From Bradyrhizobium iriomotense (lineage in GTDB: Bacteria; Pseudomonadota; Alphaproteobacteria; Rhizobiales; Xanthobacteraceae), in contig NZ_JAFCLP010000009.1 of the NCBI RefSeq assembly GCF_018129405.1, forward strand, positions 186,001-250,000: DNA of 64,000 nucleotides. The letters run 5' to 3'. The notes beneath the pieces are model-generated. The model was given only the letters and a program-made list of their open reading frames with translations. It was not told the DNA's origin and made no database searches. Shown piece after piece: positions 52,509 to 60,244 of the stretch (positions are counted from its first letter, which is position 1; each line of letters opens with the position of its first letter). The position numbers and the translations under genes were made by a program.

Positions 52509-54098
52509 GTGACGATCGCTCCCGACATCTCTGCGAAGCCAGACGGCGCCGAACGCCGGCTCATCCTTGTTGCCGTGCTGATCATCGCGGCGATGACCGT
52601 GCTCCGCATCGTCTATGCCTCCGCGATCGAGCTGCGCACGGATGAGGCCTATTACTGGAGCTGGTCGAAGGAGGCGGCGCTCAGCTTCCTCGATCATCCC
52701 CCCGGCATCGCCTGGCTGATCCGTTTCGGAACCGCGATCTTCGGCGACACTCCGCTCGGGGTGCGCTTCGGCGGCATCGTCGCGATGCTGGTGACGCAGC
52801 TGCTGCTCGCCGACATCGTCCGCCGCCTCACGCATGACGCACGTGCGGTCGTGGTCGTCATGCTCATGATGGAGGCTGCGCTCTACTACGGCCTGCTGAT
52901 GGCCAAGGTCGCACCCGATGTCGCCATGATCCCGTTAGCGGTGGCGATGATATGGTCCCTGGTGCGGCTCGCGCAGAGTGGCGACGGCCGCTGGTGGCTG
53001 GTGGCCGGCCTGTTCGCCGGGCTGGCGATGCTGTCGAAATTCACCGTGATCTTGTTCGCGCCGGCGGTGGCCGCTTTTCTGCTGGTGCCGGACTGGCGCT
53101 GGCGCTGGTTGCGCAGCCCTTACCCATATCTCGCCGTACTGATCGCGCTCGCGGTGTTCTCGCCGGTGCTGATCTGGAACGTGCAGCATGACTGGGCTTC
53201 GATCCGCTTCCAGGGCGTGCGCGCCACCACCAATTACGGCATCTCGCTGCGGACGGTCGGCGACTACATCGGCTTGCAATTCGGCCTCGTTGGCTTCGTC
53301 ATGTTGCCGGTGGTGCTGTCGGCCCTGGTGATGACCGCGTGGCGCGGCTATCGCACGCGCGAGCCGGTTGCGATCCTGCTGTCGACCGCAGTGCTGGTGC
53401 CGTTTCTCTATTTCCTGGTGAAATCGCTGACGCTGCGGGTCGGCGACACCTGGCCGATGTTCATGTGGCCGGTGGGTTTTGCGGCTGCGGCCGTGAACCT
53501 CGTCATGCTGTCGCGTGAGAAATGGTCGGCGCGGATGATCCGGTCGAGCCTGTTCTGGGCGAAGACGGCGATCGTCTCGGGCATCGCCTTCGTCGTCATC
53601 GTGTTCCTCTATTACGTCGCTGCGCCCTGGAATCTGCTCGGCAAGATCGATCCGATCGGCGCCGAGGCCGGCTACGAGCAGGTCGCGGCGCGCGCGCAGG
53701 CTGCCCTCGACGAAACAGGCGCGACCTGGATCGCGACCACGGACTACCGCACCTACGCCATGATGCGGTGGCTGTTCCGGAGCCGCGTGCCCGTCATCGA
53801 GATCAACGAGCGCGGCCGCTTCCAGGATTTTCGCGATCCCGGCATGGATAAGATCAAGGGACACGCCGGCATCTATGTCGGCCGCGAGCCGGACAACCGT
53901 TCGTCGCTGTGGGAGAATATCCCGGCGAAGCGCGAGCAGCTCGGCCAGGTCGAACGCCGCTGGCGCGGGGTCCTGACGGACACCTATGTGATCGAAAAGC
54001 TCTCGGGCTGGACCCCGGAGCTGTCGCCGCCGAAGGACTCGCCGCTGTTCCAGTGGCGCGTGCTGGCGGGGGAATTCGAGCGGCGTGTCCTAACCTAG
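52509..54098 (+). CDS. GT39/ArnT-like membrane glycosyltransferase
   Basis: The 529-residue protein has an N-terminal membrane helix and then the GT39/ArnT signature RTDEAYYWSW (Asp45-Glu46) and LDHPPG in the first periplasmic loop. About ten more helices follow, then a soluble C-terminal domain (IATTDYRTYAMMRWL). Such enzymes transfer sugar from a polyprenyl-phosphate carrier to lipid or protein in the periplasm. The start is probably GTG 52509, since the open frame back to 52374 runs through a repeat; a purine-rich GGGGAAAAGCG precedes it. The acceptor is unknown. Confidence 0.82.
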   Translation: MTIAPDISAKPDGAERRLILVAVLIIAAMTVLRIVYASAIELRTDEAYYWSWSKEAALSFLDHPPGIAWLIRFGTAIFGDTPLGVRFGGIVAMLVTQLLLADIVRRLTHDARAVVVVMLMMEAALYYGLLMAKVAPDVAMIPLAVAMIWSLVRLAQSGDGRWWLVAGLFAGLAMLSKFTVILFAPAVAAFLLVPDWRWRWLRSPYPYLAVLIALAVFSPVLIWNVQHDWASIRFQGVRATTNYGISLRTVGDYIGLQFGLVGFVMLPVVLSALVMTAWRGYRTREPVAILLSTAVLVPFLYFLVKSLTLRVGDTWPMFMWPVGFAAAAVNLVMLSREKWSARMIRSSLFWAKTAIVSGIAFVVIVFLYYVAAPWNLLGKIDPIGAEAGYEQVAARAQAALDETGATWIATTDYRTYAMMRWLFRSRVPVIEINERGRFQDFRDPGMDKIKGHAGIYVGREPDNRSSLWENIPAKREQLGQVERRWRGVLTDTYVIEKLSGWTPELSPPKDSPLFQWRVLAGEFERRVLT

Positions 54099-54113
54099 CG
54101 AGGCTCGCTTCTT

Positions 54114-54258
54114 CCTTCTCCCCTTGCGGGAGAAGGTGGCGCGAAGCGCCGGATGAGGGGTATCTATCCACGCGGGAAAAACCGCGTGTGCGGAGAAATA
54201 CCCCTCACCCGTCTCGCCGCTATTGCGGCGAGCCACCCTCTCCCGCAAGGGGAGAGGG
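54114..54258. repeat. Intergenic inverted repeat, family D (divergent copy)
   Basis: CCTTCTCCCCTTGCGGGAGA at the left faces CTCTCCCGCAAGGGGAGAGG at the right, with GATGAGGGG and CCCCTCACCC inside, and a GCGGCGAGCC stem. It lies between convergent genes. Confidence 0.8.
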
Positions 54259-54283
54259 TGCAGCGAATACGTGGCGCGAAGGA

Positions 54284-55312
54284 CTACTCCTCGTCATCCT
54301 TCTTCCGCAGCAGATCCGTCGCGAGGTCCGACAGCTTCGGCGGAGGCAATGCTGCAAACGGCAACGGCCGCGTCACGTCGATCGCGGCGAGGCCCAGCCG
54401 CGCCGTCAGCAGCCCGTTGAGCACGCCTTCGCCCAATCGCTGCGACAGTTTTGCTGCGATGCCGTGGCCGAGCATCTGCTGCACCAGGCTGTCGCTCGCG
54501 GCCATGCCGCCGGTGATGGCGAGATGGGCGATGACGTGGCGGAGCAGGCGGATCATACCGAGTGCGCCGGGACGCCCGCCATAGAGATGGGCGAGCTGGC
54601 GGATCAGGCGCAGCGCGGCCACGAACACGAACAGCACGTCGATCGCGGCGCGGGGCGAGACCGCGGTGACGATCGAGACCTTTTGCGCCGCTGACGACAC
54701 CAGCCGCCGAGCCTCGACATCCAGCGGCGACATCAACTCGCGCTCGGCGAGGCGGATCATGTCGGCGCCGTCGATGATCTCGCCGGCATGGCTCTCCAGC
54801 GTGGCGCGCGCACGCGCAAGCTGCGGGTTCTGGTGCGCGATCTTCAGGAGGTCCTGCACGATGACCCGGCTCTCCTTGCGGTCGTCGCTGGCAAGCACGG
54901 CGGTGGCGCGCTGATGCAGCTTCTCGATCGTCGCCAGACGTGCGAGGCCAAACGCCTCACGCCCGATCACCACCGCGAGCGCCAGCGCCGTGACGAGCGC
55001 CAACCCGAGCCCGACGAAGCCGAGCGTTTCGCTGCGCGCAAACAGGTCCTCGATCAGATGCACGACTCCGAGCCCTGTGCCGAGCAGCGTCAATCCCGCG
55101 AGGCCGGACCAGAACAGCGTGCCCCAGGGAAAACCGCGCCGCGCCGGCAGCGCGGCTTGAACCGGCACCGGCAGCGCCATTGGATCGGGCTCCGGCGTGA
55201 TCTGGATGGTGGTGCGGCCGAGCCGGCTGGTCTCATCGGCTTCGGTGACGACGACGCCGGGATCGTCGAGCCGGAACGTCGCCGGCCGCCGTGGCTTCGA
55301 TCGGTCGTTCAT
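54284..55312 (-). CDS. DUF697/TIGR01620-family inner-membrane protein
   Basis: The 342-residue protein starts in the last four bases of the YcjX gene (ATGA overlap). It has a disordered charged start (MNDRSKPRRPATFRLDD), two close membrane helices near 66-88 and 97-117, then a helical region (VVIGREAFGLARLATIEKL, LHQRATAVLASDD), two more membrane-type segments near 200-260 (AAIDVLFVFVAALRLIRQLA) and a charged end (LLRKKDDEE). This is the TIGR01620 protein that always pairs with the YcjX GTPase. Function unknown, envelope or stress-related by association. Confidence 0.88.
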   Translation of the reverse strand: MNDRSKPRRPATFRLDDPGVVVTEADETSRLGRTTIQITPEPDPMALPVPVQAALPARRGFPWGTLFWSGLAGLTLLGTGLGVVHLIEDLFARSETLGFVGLGLALVTALALAVVIGREAFGLARLATIEKLHQRATAVLASDDRKESRVIVQDLLKIAHQNPQLARARATLESHAGEIIDGADMIRLAERELMSPLDVEARRLVSSAAQKVSIVTAVSPRAAIDVLFVFVAALRLIRQLAHLYGGRPGALGMIRLLRHVIAHLAITGGMAASDSLVQQMLGHGIAAKLSQRLGEGVLNGLLTARLGLAAIDVTRPLPFAALPPPKLSDLATDLLRKKDDEE

Positions 55313-56778
55313 GACAGCTTGTCTCCGATCAGGAACTGCAAGGCACGGTCGAGGCGGATATGTGGCAGCACCGGCTCGTCGTTGCCCTCGCGTTCGAGCT
55401 TTGGCGGGCGGAAGCGCAGGAAGCGGAAATCGCTTGTCTCGGCGGCTTGCGTCGAGAGGCCTTGGAACGCGTCCCTGCCGTTGAAGAGCGGCTCGGGATC
55501 CAGCGGCAGGTCGCCCGGAAAGGTCGCGACCTCGGTGTTGCCGTCGAAGAACTCGCCGCCGGCGCTTTCGCCCGCGGTGGGCGTTCCCAGGATCGACGGC
55601 AATTTGTCGCGGCCATGCGCGACCTGTGCCTCGCGCGTGGCGCGGACGGCGGCGAGCGCGACGACGTCGATCGCCGCGCCGGTATCTTCCGCACGCGCAA
55701 CGGCACGCGAGACGGCGCGGCGCAGCACGGCCTCTAGCCGGTCGTGGCTGGAGTGATGCAAATGGTCCGCCTTGGTCGCCGCGAACAGGATGCGGTCGAT
55801 GCGCGGCCGGAACAGGCTGGAGAGCAAAGTGCTGCGGCCGATGTTGAAGCAATCCAGAATGCCGGCGAGCGCGGCTTCGAGATCGTGCAGCGCCTCGGGG
55901 CCCGAGTTGAACGCGGTGAGCGCGTCGGCCAGCACGATCTGGCGATCCAGCCGCGCGAAATGATCCCTGAAGAACGGCCGCACCACGACGTCCTTGTAGG
56001 CCTCGAAGCGGCGCACCATCATCGCCCACAGCGATCCCTCCGGCGCCTGTCCGACCACGGGCACGTCGAGCGGCGCAAAGGTCAGCGCCGGCGTATCCGC
56101 GAGACTGCCCGGCATCAGGAAGCGCCCTGGCGGCAGCAGGCTCATCGCAAAGCGCTCGTCGCGGCAGGCGCGCAGGTAATTCTTAAAGAGCTTGGCGGCC
56201 GTGAGCGTCGCCTGCTCGTCCTCGCGCGCCTCGGGTTTGAGTGTTGCGAGATGCGCGTGCCATTCGCTCGCAAGATGCGCACGCGGCGCCTCGCGCGACA
56301 GCGCCAGACTTTCCGCGCACCATTGCTCATAGCTCTTCTGCAGCAGCGGCAGGTCGAGCAGCCATTCGCCCGGATAGTCGACGATGTCGAGCGTCAATGT
56401 GCGGTCGGCGCCGTTCGGGCGCTGGTAGTCGATGACGAGCCTGAGCTCGCTGATGTCGACGGTGGAGTTCGGCCAGCGCCGCTCCTCGACCAGTGCGCGC
56501 AGATGGTTCTCATAGGCAAAGCGCGGCACGGCATCGTCAGGCTGCGGCGTCAGATGCGCTCGCGCGATCCGGCCCGAGGCATAGGCCTCGAACACCGGAA
56601 ACCGGCCGCCACGCGTCAGCCCATGGATCAGCGCGGTGATGAATACGGTCTTACCGGCGCGCGACAGTCCGGTGACACCAAGCCGCACCGTGGGGTTGAA
56701 GAAATGCTCGCCATAGTCGATCAGCGCCCGGGCTGACAGCCGCGCCTCCTCGACCATATCCTGGAAACTGAATGCCAT
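55309..56778 (-). CDS. ycjX: YcjX-family P-loop GTPase (DUF463)
   Basis: The 489-residue protein has a P-loop GVTGLSRAGKT (34-44), followed by VEEARLSARAL at the start, a switch/Walker B-like TLDIVDYPGEWLLDLPLL and a late LFAATKADHLHH specificity element. YcjX proteins are dynamin- or Ras-like ATPase/GTPases tied to phage-shock envelope stress in enterobacteria. It precedes the DUF697 membrane protein with a four-base overlap. ATG 56778 is the most likely start; a GTG at 56826 is in frame, and neither has a strong ribosome site. Confidence 0.88.
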   Translation of the reverse strand: MAFSFQDMVEEARLSARALIDYGEHFFNPTVRLGVTGLSRAGKTVFITALIHGLTRGGRFPVFEAYASGRIARAHLTPQPDDAVPRFAYENHLRALVEERRWPNSTVDISELRLVIDYQRPNGADRTLTLDIVDYPGEWLLDLPLLQKSYEQWCAESLALSREAPRAHLASEWHAHLATLKPEAREDEQATLTAAKLFKNYLRACRDERFAMSLLPPGRFLMPGSLADTPALTFAPLDVPVVGQAPEGSLWAMMVRRFEAYKDVVVRPFFRDHFARLDRQIVLADALTAFNSGPEALHDLEAALAGILDCFNIGRSTLLSSLFRPRIDRILFAATKADHLHHSSHDRLEAVLRRAVSRAVARAEDTGAAIDVVALAAVRATREAQVAHGRDKLPSILGTPTAGESAGGEFFDGNTEVATFPGDLPLDPEPLFNGRDAFQGLSTQAAETSDFRFLRFRPPKLEREGNDEPVLPHIRLDRALQFLIGDKLS

Positions 56779-56962
56779 ATGAACGTGAGGGGGCTCGGCG
56801 AGGGATACGCAAAACGGATTAGTCACAAAGGTGGCAACTGCCTGAAGAAAATCAAGCTTTCATACTTCCACCGCCTTTGTCGGCAATTCAGCCTTTTGAA
56901 CGACGCGCCGGTCCCGAAACACCCATACAAGAGGGCATTGCCTCTAGTCTTTGCGGATTGCC

Positions 56963-57658
56963 ATGACCGTCTTCCAGCTGAAACAGTTTGCATCCTCCTC
57001 CGTCCACGCTGCGGCCGACGTGATCGGCTGGGATTACGACCGCGCGGAGCTGATCGCCGACGGTGTCATCCACGCGATCGGCGTCCTCGCCGGCATCATC
57101 GCCGCGACCGTGCTGGTGGTGCTGACGGCGCTCTATGCCGATGCGACCAACATCGTCGGTGTCTCGATCTATGTCGCCGGTCTGCTCTCGATGCTGGTGC
57201 TGTCGGCGACCTATAATCTCTGGCCGGTGTCGCCGGCGAAATGGCTGCTGCGGCGGTTCGATCATTCGGCGATCTATCTCTTGATCGCCGCGACCTACAC
57301 GCCGTTCATCCTGGAGCTGAAGGACAGCGTGTTCGCGCTGGTGCTGCTTGCCGGCGTCTGGTGCGTCGCCATTCTCGGCATCGTGCTGAAGCTCTTCTAC
57401 CCCGGTCGGTTCGACCGCGTCTCGGTCGGCATCTATCTTGCGATGGGCTGGAGCGGCGTGATGCTCTATGGCCCCGTGGTCAGGGCGCTGCCCGCGCTGG
57501 TGCTGGGCTTCATCCTTGCGGGCGGCCTGCTCTACAGCTTTGGCGTGATCTTCCACGCCTGGCGGCGGCTGCGCTTCCAGAATGCGATCTGGCACGGCTT
57601 TGTCTTGGCCGGCGCGGCGTGCCATTATACCGCGGTGCTCGACCTCGTGTTGAGCTGA
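56963..57658 (+). CDS. Hemolysin III / PAQR-family membrane protein
   Basis: The 231-residue protein has seven membrane helices and the family motifs: IADGVIHAIGVLAG, FDHSAIYLLIAATYTPF and IWHGFVLAGAACHY, with histidines and Asp/Ser forming the PAQR metal site. PAQR proteins are hydrolase-like membrane proteins; the name hemolysin III is historical. ATG 56963 is used, since the in-frame codon at 56951 is TTG. It is divergent from ycjX across 184 bases. Confidence 0.9.
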   Translation: MTVFQLKQFASSSVHAAADVIGWDYDRAELIADGVIHAIGVLAGIIAATVLVVLTALYADATNIVGVSIYVAGLLSMLVLSATYNLWPVSPAKWLLRRFDHSAIYLLIAATYTPFILELKDSVFALVLLAGVWCVAILGIVLKLFYPGRFDRVSVGIYLAMGWSGVMLYGPVVRALPALVLGFILAGGLLYSFGVIFHAWRRLRFQNAIWHGFVLAGAACHYTAVLDLVLS

Positions 57659-57733
57659 GCAGGACCCGCGACGCGGAATGAGCGGCGCGGTATAAAGCGG
57701 TACAAGACAATACAAGCCAAGAGGAGACGTCGC

Positions 57734-58528
57734 ATGCAGGTGACCGGCAAGGTCGTGGTCGTCACGGGCGGCGCAAACGGCATCGGCAAGGCGCTGTGCG
57801 AGGCCTTTCACAACGCGGGTGCCGCCAAGGTCGTCGTCGCGGACATGGACGCCGCCAACGCGCGGGCTGTCGCCGCCATGGTCGATGGCGCGGCGTTCAA
57901 ATGCGATGTCGCGCAGGAAAAGGACATCGCCCACGTCATCGAGGAGACCGAGCGGCAGTTCGGCCCGATCGAATTATTTTGCTCCAATGCCGGCATCGGC
58001 GGCGGCTTCGATCCGATGTCGGTCAATGCCGGCGGCGCGTCCGACGAGCCGTGGCAGCGCAGCTGGGCGATCCACGTCATGGCCCATGTCTATGCGGCGC
58101 GGCATCTCATCCCCCGCATGAAGGCGCGCGGCGGCGGCTATTTCCTCAACACCATCTCGGCCGCGGGCCTCTTGTCGCAAGTCGGCAGCCCCGCCTATTC
58201 GACGACCAAGCATGCCGCGGTCGGCTTTGCCGAAAACCTCGCGATCTCGCACAAGGCCCACAACATCAAGGTCTCGATCCTCTGCCCGCAGGGCGTCGAC
58301 ACCAACATGCTGCGCGCGATCCCCAAGGGCCCGCAATCCGGCGACGGCGATCTCACGCCGGAGCAGGTTGCCCAAGACGTGCTCGCCGGCCTCGAGCAGG
58401 AAACATTCCTGATCCTGCCGCACCCGCAGGTGCTCGGCTACATGCGCAAGAAGACCGAGAATTACGACCGCTGGATCGGCGGCATGGCCAAGATCCAGGC
58501 CAAGATGCGGGAGGAGTTCGGGAAGTGA
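57734..58528 (+). CDS. Short-chain dehydrogenase/reductase
   Basis: The 264-residue protein has a nucleotide-binding TGGANGIG (11-18), the NNAG-like SNAGIGG (84-90) and the catalytic Ser142, Tyr155 and Lys159 (YSTTKHA). GGAGACGTCGC precedes the ATG. It uses NAD(P)H on an alcohol or carbonyl. The substrate is unknown. A family B repeat follows. Confidence 0.92.
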   Translation: MQVTGKVVVVTGGANGIGKALCEAFHNAGAAKVVVADMDAANARAVAAMVDGAAFKCDVAQEKDIAHVIEETERQFGPIELFCSNAGIGGGFDPMSVNAGGASDEPWQRSWAIHVMAHVYAARHLIPRMKARGGGYFLNTISAAGLLSQVGSPAYSTTKHAAVGFAENLAISHKAHNIKVSILCPQGVDTNMLRAIPKGPQSGDGDLTPEQVAQDVLAGLEQETFLILPHPQVLGYMRKKTENYDRWIGGMAKIQAKMREEFGK

Positions 58529-58622
58529 CCGTTAGGTCATCCTGGGGCGATGCAAAGCATCGAACCCGAGATCTCGGGATTAAGGCCAAATATTAGAGCC
58601 ACCGTTCGCGCCAAACACTCGT

Positions 58623-58752
58623 CGTCGTCCTGGCGAAGGCCAGGACCCATACCGCGAGGTCCATCGATCTTGCCCCGGTAGCAGTACCGAACGACAAGTC
58701 TTCGCCAAATTTCTCCCTGGGGTAATGGGTCCTGGCTTTCGCCAGGACGACG
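58623..58752. repeat. Intergenic inverted repeat, family B
   Basis: CGTCGTCCTGGCGAAGGCC faces GGCTTTCGCCAGGACGACG, with CCATACCGCG and GGTAATGGG partly paired inside. It lies between the SDR and the convergent MarR gene. Confidence 0.87.
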
Positions 58753-58759
58753 CTGGTGG

Positions 58760-59221
58760 CTACGCCGCCGACCCCACCTCCGCCCCCTCCCGACTCTGCC
58801 GCAGCGCCCGCGCATAGAGCATCATCCCCTCGCGCACCTTGCGCTGCTCGGCTTCCGTCAGCGCCGCCAGCGCGCCGCTCACCTGCTGACGGCCGAACGC
58901 GTGCAGCGCCTCCAGCGTGCGCCGGCCCTTCGCCGTCAGCGACAGCAGCTTGCTGCGTGCATCCGCTTCATCAGGCGTCTCGCGGAGCTCGCCGCAATCG
59001 ATCAGCTTGCGCACCAGACGGCTGACGCTGGATTTCTCCAGCCGCAGGAAATCGCCGAGCTCGCCTGATGTCATGGGGCCGCGGATGCCGATCTCCAGGA
59101 TGGTGTGCACGGCCGAGGGCGGATAGTCCGACGCCGCCACCGTCGCGTCCATGAAGCCGAGCTCGCGCACCATCAGCCTCGAGGCCGCGCGGATGTCGTC
59201 GATCAGCGAAAGCTCGGCCAT
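58760..59221 (-). CDS. MarR-family transcriptional repressor
   Basis: The 153-residue protein has the MarR winged helix (residues 50-110: LGDFLRLEKSSVSRLVRKLI, then ETPDEADARSKLLSLTAKG). ATG 59221 follows GGAGAGTCAAGAG; the open frame upstream to 59281 overlaps the operator and is rejected as start. It is divergent from an SDR gene with a perfect palindrome between, so it probably represses both genes until a ligand binds. MarR proteins often respond to aromatic or lipophilic acids, and a benzoylformate-decarboxylase-like gene lies nearby. Confidence 0.92.
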   Translation of the reverse strand: MAELSLIDDIRAASRLMVRELGFMDATVAASDYPPSAVHTILEIGIRGPMTSGELGDFLRLEKSSVSRLVRKLIDCGELRETPDEADARSKLLSLTAKGRRTLEALHAFGRQQVSGALAALTEAEQRKVREGMMLYARALRQSREGAEVGSAA

Positions 59222-59237
59222 CTCTTGACTCTCCGGG

Positions 59238-59260
59238 TATAGTTGTATCATACAACTATA
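59238..59260. promoter_or_regulatory. MarR operator palindrome
   Basis: The arms TATAGTTGTAT (59238-59248) and ATACAACTATA (59250-59260) are perfect inverted repeats around C59249, 17 bases before the MarR start and 38 before the SDR start. The 23-base AT-rich palindrome is typical of MarR dimer sites. Autoregulation and control of the divergent SDR are likely. Confidence 0.85.
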
Positions 59261-59298
59261 TGCGCAAAGCGGCGCATGCAAGCGTTTTGGAGCGGACC

Positions 59299-60075
59299 AT
59301 GACCGGAACTTTGCCTGCGGGGATGCGGATGAGGGGCAAGGTCTGCCTGGTCACCGGCGGCGGCAGCGGCATCGGCCGCGCCACGGCGTTGCGGATGGCG
59401 TCCGAAGGGGCCGAAGCGGTCATCATTGCCGGCCGGCGGGAGGCTGAGATCGAGGCGACAGCGGCAGCGTGCCGCGAGCTCGGCACGGAGGCGATCGCGC
59501 TCAAGACCGACATCACGCGCGAGGACGACGTCGCACGCCTCGTCGGCACGGCGATTGAGCGTTGCGGCCGGCTCGACGTCGCCTTCAACAATGCCGGTTT
59601 CCAGGAGCGCCGCGCGCCGCTGGAGGAGCAGGGCACCGACGTCTACGACAGCGTGTTCGACACCAATGTCCGTGCGTTGTTCCTGTGCCTGCGCCATCAA
59701 TTGCCGGCGATGCAGGCGCAGGGGCGCGGCAGCATCGTCGTCAACGCCTCCGTCAGCGGCATGCGCAATCCCAATCCCGGCTTCTCGCTCTATTCGGCCT
59801 CGAAAGCCGCCGCGATCTCTCTGACGCGCTCGGCCGCGATGGAGAACGCTCCGCGTGGCATCCGCATCAACGCCATTGCGCCCGGCCGCGTCGTCACCGA
59901 CATGATGCTGCGCGCCGGCGTCGGCGATGTCGCAACGGTGAGTGCCGGCCTGCCGCTGCGCCGGATGGGCAGCCCGGAGGAGGTGGCGGAAGCCGTGGTG
60001 TGGCTGTCGTCGGATGCGTCGTCCTATGTCGTCGGCCACGTGCTGGCGGCGGACGGGGGATTTCTGGCGTCGTAG
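59299..60075 (+). CDS. Short-chain dehydrogenase/reductase, probable MarR-controlled gene
   Basis: The 258-residue enzyme has TGGGSGIG (19-26), NNAGF near 98, a Ser at 151 or 153 (NASVSG), and Tyr165 with Lys169 (LYSASKAA). ATG 59299 after TTTTGGAGCGG is preferred to ATG 59260, which touches the operator. It differs clearly from the SDR at 57734 and probably has another substrate. It likely oxidises or reduces a compound whose presence is sensed by the divergent MarR protein. Confidence 0.93.
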   Translation: MTGTLPAGMRMRGKVCLVTGGGSGIGRATALRMASEGAEAVIIAGRREAEIEATAAACRELGTEAIALKTDITREDDVARLVGTAIERCGRLDVAFNNAGFQERRAPLEEQGTDVYDSVFDTNVRALFLCLRHQLPAMQAQGRGSIVVNASVSGMRNPNPGFSLYSASKAAAISLTRSAAMENAPRGIRINAIAPGRVVTDMMLRAGVGDVATVSAGLPLRRMGSPEEVAEAVVWLSSDASSYVVGHVLAADGGFLAS

Positions 60076-60101
60076 GCTCGGGCGCGAGCCAAAATCTCGA
60101 T

Positions 60102-60222
60102 GTCGTCCTGGCGAAAGCCAGGACCCATTACCCCAGGGAGCAGTTGTAGCGCGAGATCGTCATTACCATTCTTCGCCAAATGGCCTGCGGTGGTAATGGG
60201 TCCTGGCTTTCGCCAGGACGAC
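60102..60222. repeat. Intergenic inverted repeat, family B
   Basis: GTCGTCCTGGCGAAAGCC faces GGCTTTCGCCAGGACGAC, with CCATTACCCC inside mirrored by GGTAATGGG. It lies between convergent genes, with bases 60076-60101 and 60223-60244 empty. Confidence 0.88.
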
Positions 60223-60244
60223 GATGTGGGTGGGGCGCGCGTCC

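Noticed and set aside
54284-56029. A single 581-codon frame covering the DUF697 gene and part of ycjX
   Set aside because: Its first 240 codons are an out-of-frame shadow of ycjX. The real protein begins at 55312 with an ATGA overlap.
20698-60222. Families B and C as insertion sequences
   Set aside because: There is no transposase and no target duplication I can see; they behave as small dispersed intergenic repeats.
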